A stretch of 6,245 bases of DNA from Gemmatimonadaceae bacterium (GTDB taxonomy: Bacteria; Gemmatimonadota; Gemmatimonadetes; Gemmatimonadales; Gemmatimonadaceae), in assembly GCA_025451425.1 (NCBI GenBank), contig JANWKK010000080.1, positions 1-6,245 of the forward strand, in the 5' to 3' direction. Under the pieces are notes generated by a model. That model was not told where the DNA came from. It made no database searches and was given only the letters and a program-made list of their open reading frames with translations. A program made the translations under genes and the position numbers. Positions within the stretch are counted from its first letter, which is position 1; every line of letters starts with the position of its first letter. Of the stretch, positions 6,166 to 6,245 are shown in pieces.

Positions 6166-6243
6166 GTGGTTGGTGGTTGGTGGTTGGTAGTTAGTCGTTG
6201 GTGCCACCTGACTGCCAACCACCAATCACCAACGACCAATCGC
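6166..6243. repeat. TTGGTGG-rich imperfect inverted repeat after the operon
   Basis: The left arm (6166-6194) contains tandem TGGTTGG units. The right arm (6215-6243) is largely its reverse complement: 23 of 29 positions match, and three of the six mismatches are G-T, so they still pair in RNA. The spacer is 20 bases (6195-6214). The repeat starts two bases after the permease 2 stop codon. A long stem here could protect the operon mRNA or help end transcription, though no T-run is visible before the window ends. Repeats of this kind are, from general impression, common between genes in Gemmatimonadota and some other environmental phyla. The element may continue past the window edge. Confidence 0.75.
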
Positions 6244-6245
6244 CA

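Noticed and set aside
6166..6243. CRISPR array
   Set aside because: The TGGTTGG units are contiguous and too short, with no regular unique spacers.

Overview
The window is GC-rich bacterial DNA in which genes are densely packed. Gene style (a HlyD-type adaptor with an 'LSKLRIDRD' cytoplasmic N-terminus, FtsX/MacB-type permeases, a secreted NodB deacetylase) and intergenic repeats of the 'TGTCATCCTGAGCGAAGCGAAGG' and 'TTGGTGG' kind suggest a soil or environmental Gemmatimonadota-like bacterium. That assignment is an inference from general familiarity, not a database result.

Layout: (1) positions 2-562, the 3' part of a SAM-dependent methyltransferase gene on the + strand, cut by the window edge. 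(2) 563-747, a gene-free convergent gap dominated by a nearly perfect 28-bp inverted repeat (645-672 / 713-740). (3) 748-1740 on the - strand, a complete secreted polysaccharide deacetylase. (4) 1741-1849, a short divergent promoter region. (5) 1850-6164 on the + strand, a four-gene tripartite-type ABC efflux operon: membrane-fusion adaptor, ABC ATPase, permease 1, permease 2. The last three genes are joined by 4-bp ATGA overlaps. (6) 6165-6245, a TTGGTGG-rich imperfect inverted repeat that folds into a long hairpin after the operon.

The adaptor (one N-terminal membrane helix, lipoyl/coiled-coil/beta-barrel domains), the LolD/MacB-type ATPase and the two FtsX-type permeases should form one inner-membrane ABC complex that moves an unknown substrate through the periplasm, with an outer-membrane partner encoded elsewhere. 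The ATPase gene carries a single in-frame TAA codon (3518-3520) between the Q-loop and the LSGGQ signature. Everything after it remains in frame and well conserved. As read, the operon's motor is broken, unless this is a sequencing error or the stop is bypassed.

The most unusual signal is an octamer, CGTTAGGC (reverse complement GCCTAACG). It occurs six times exactly, plus several one-mismatch copies, where about 0.2 would be expected by chance. The ATPase stop codon lies exactly in a one-base-changed copy (CGTAAGGC): restoring the octamer would change the TAA stop to TTA (Leu), which is what the protein family would accept there. I see no CRISPR array, tRNA, rRNA, transposase or defence system.
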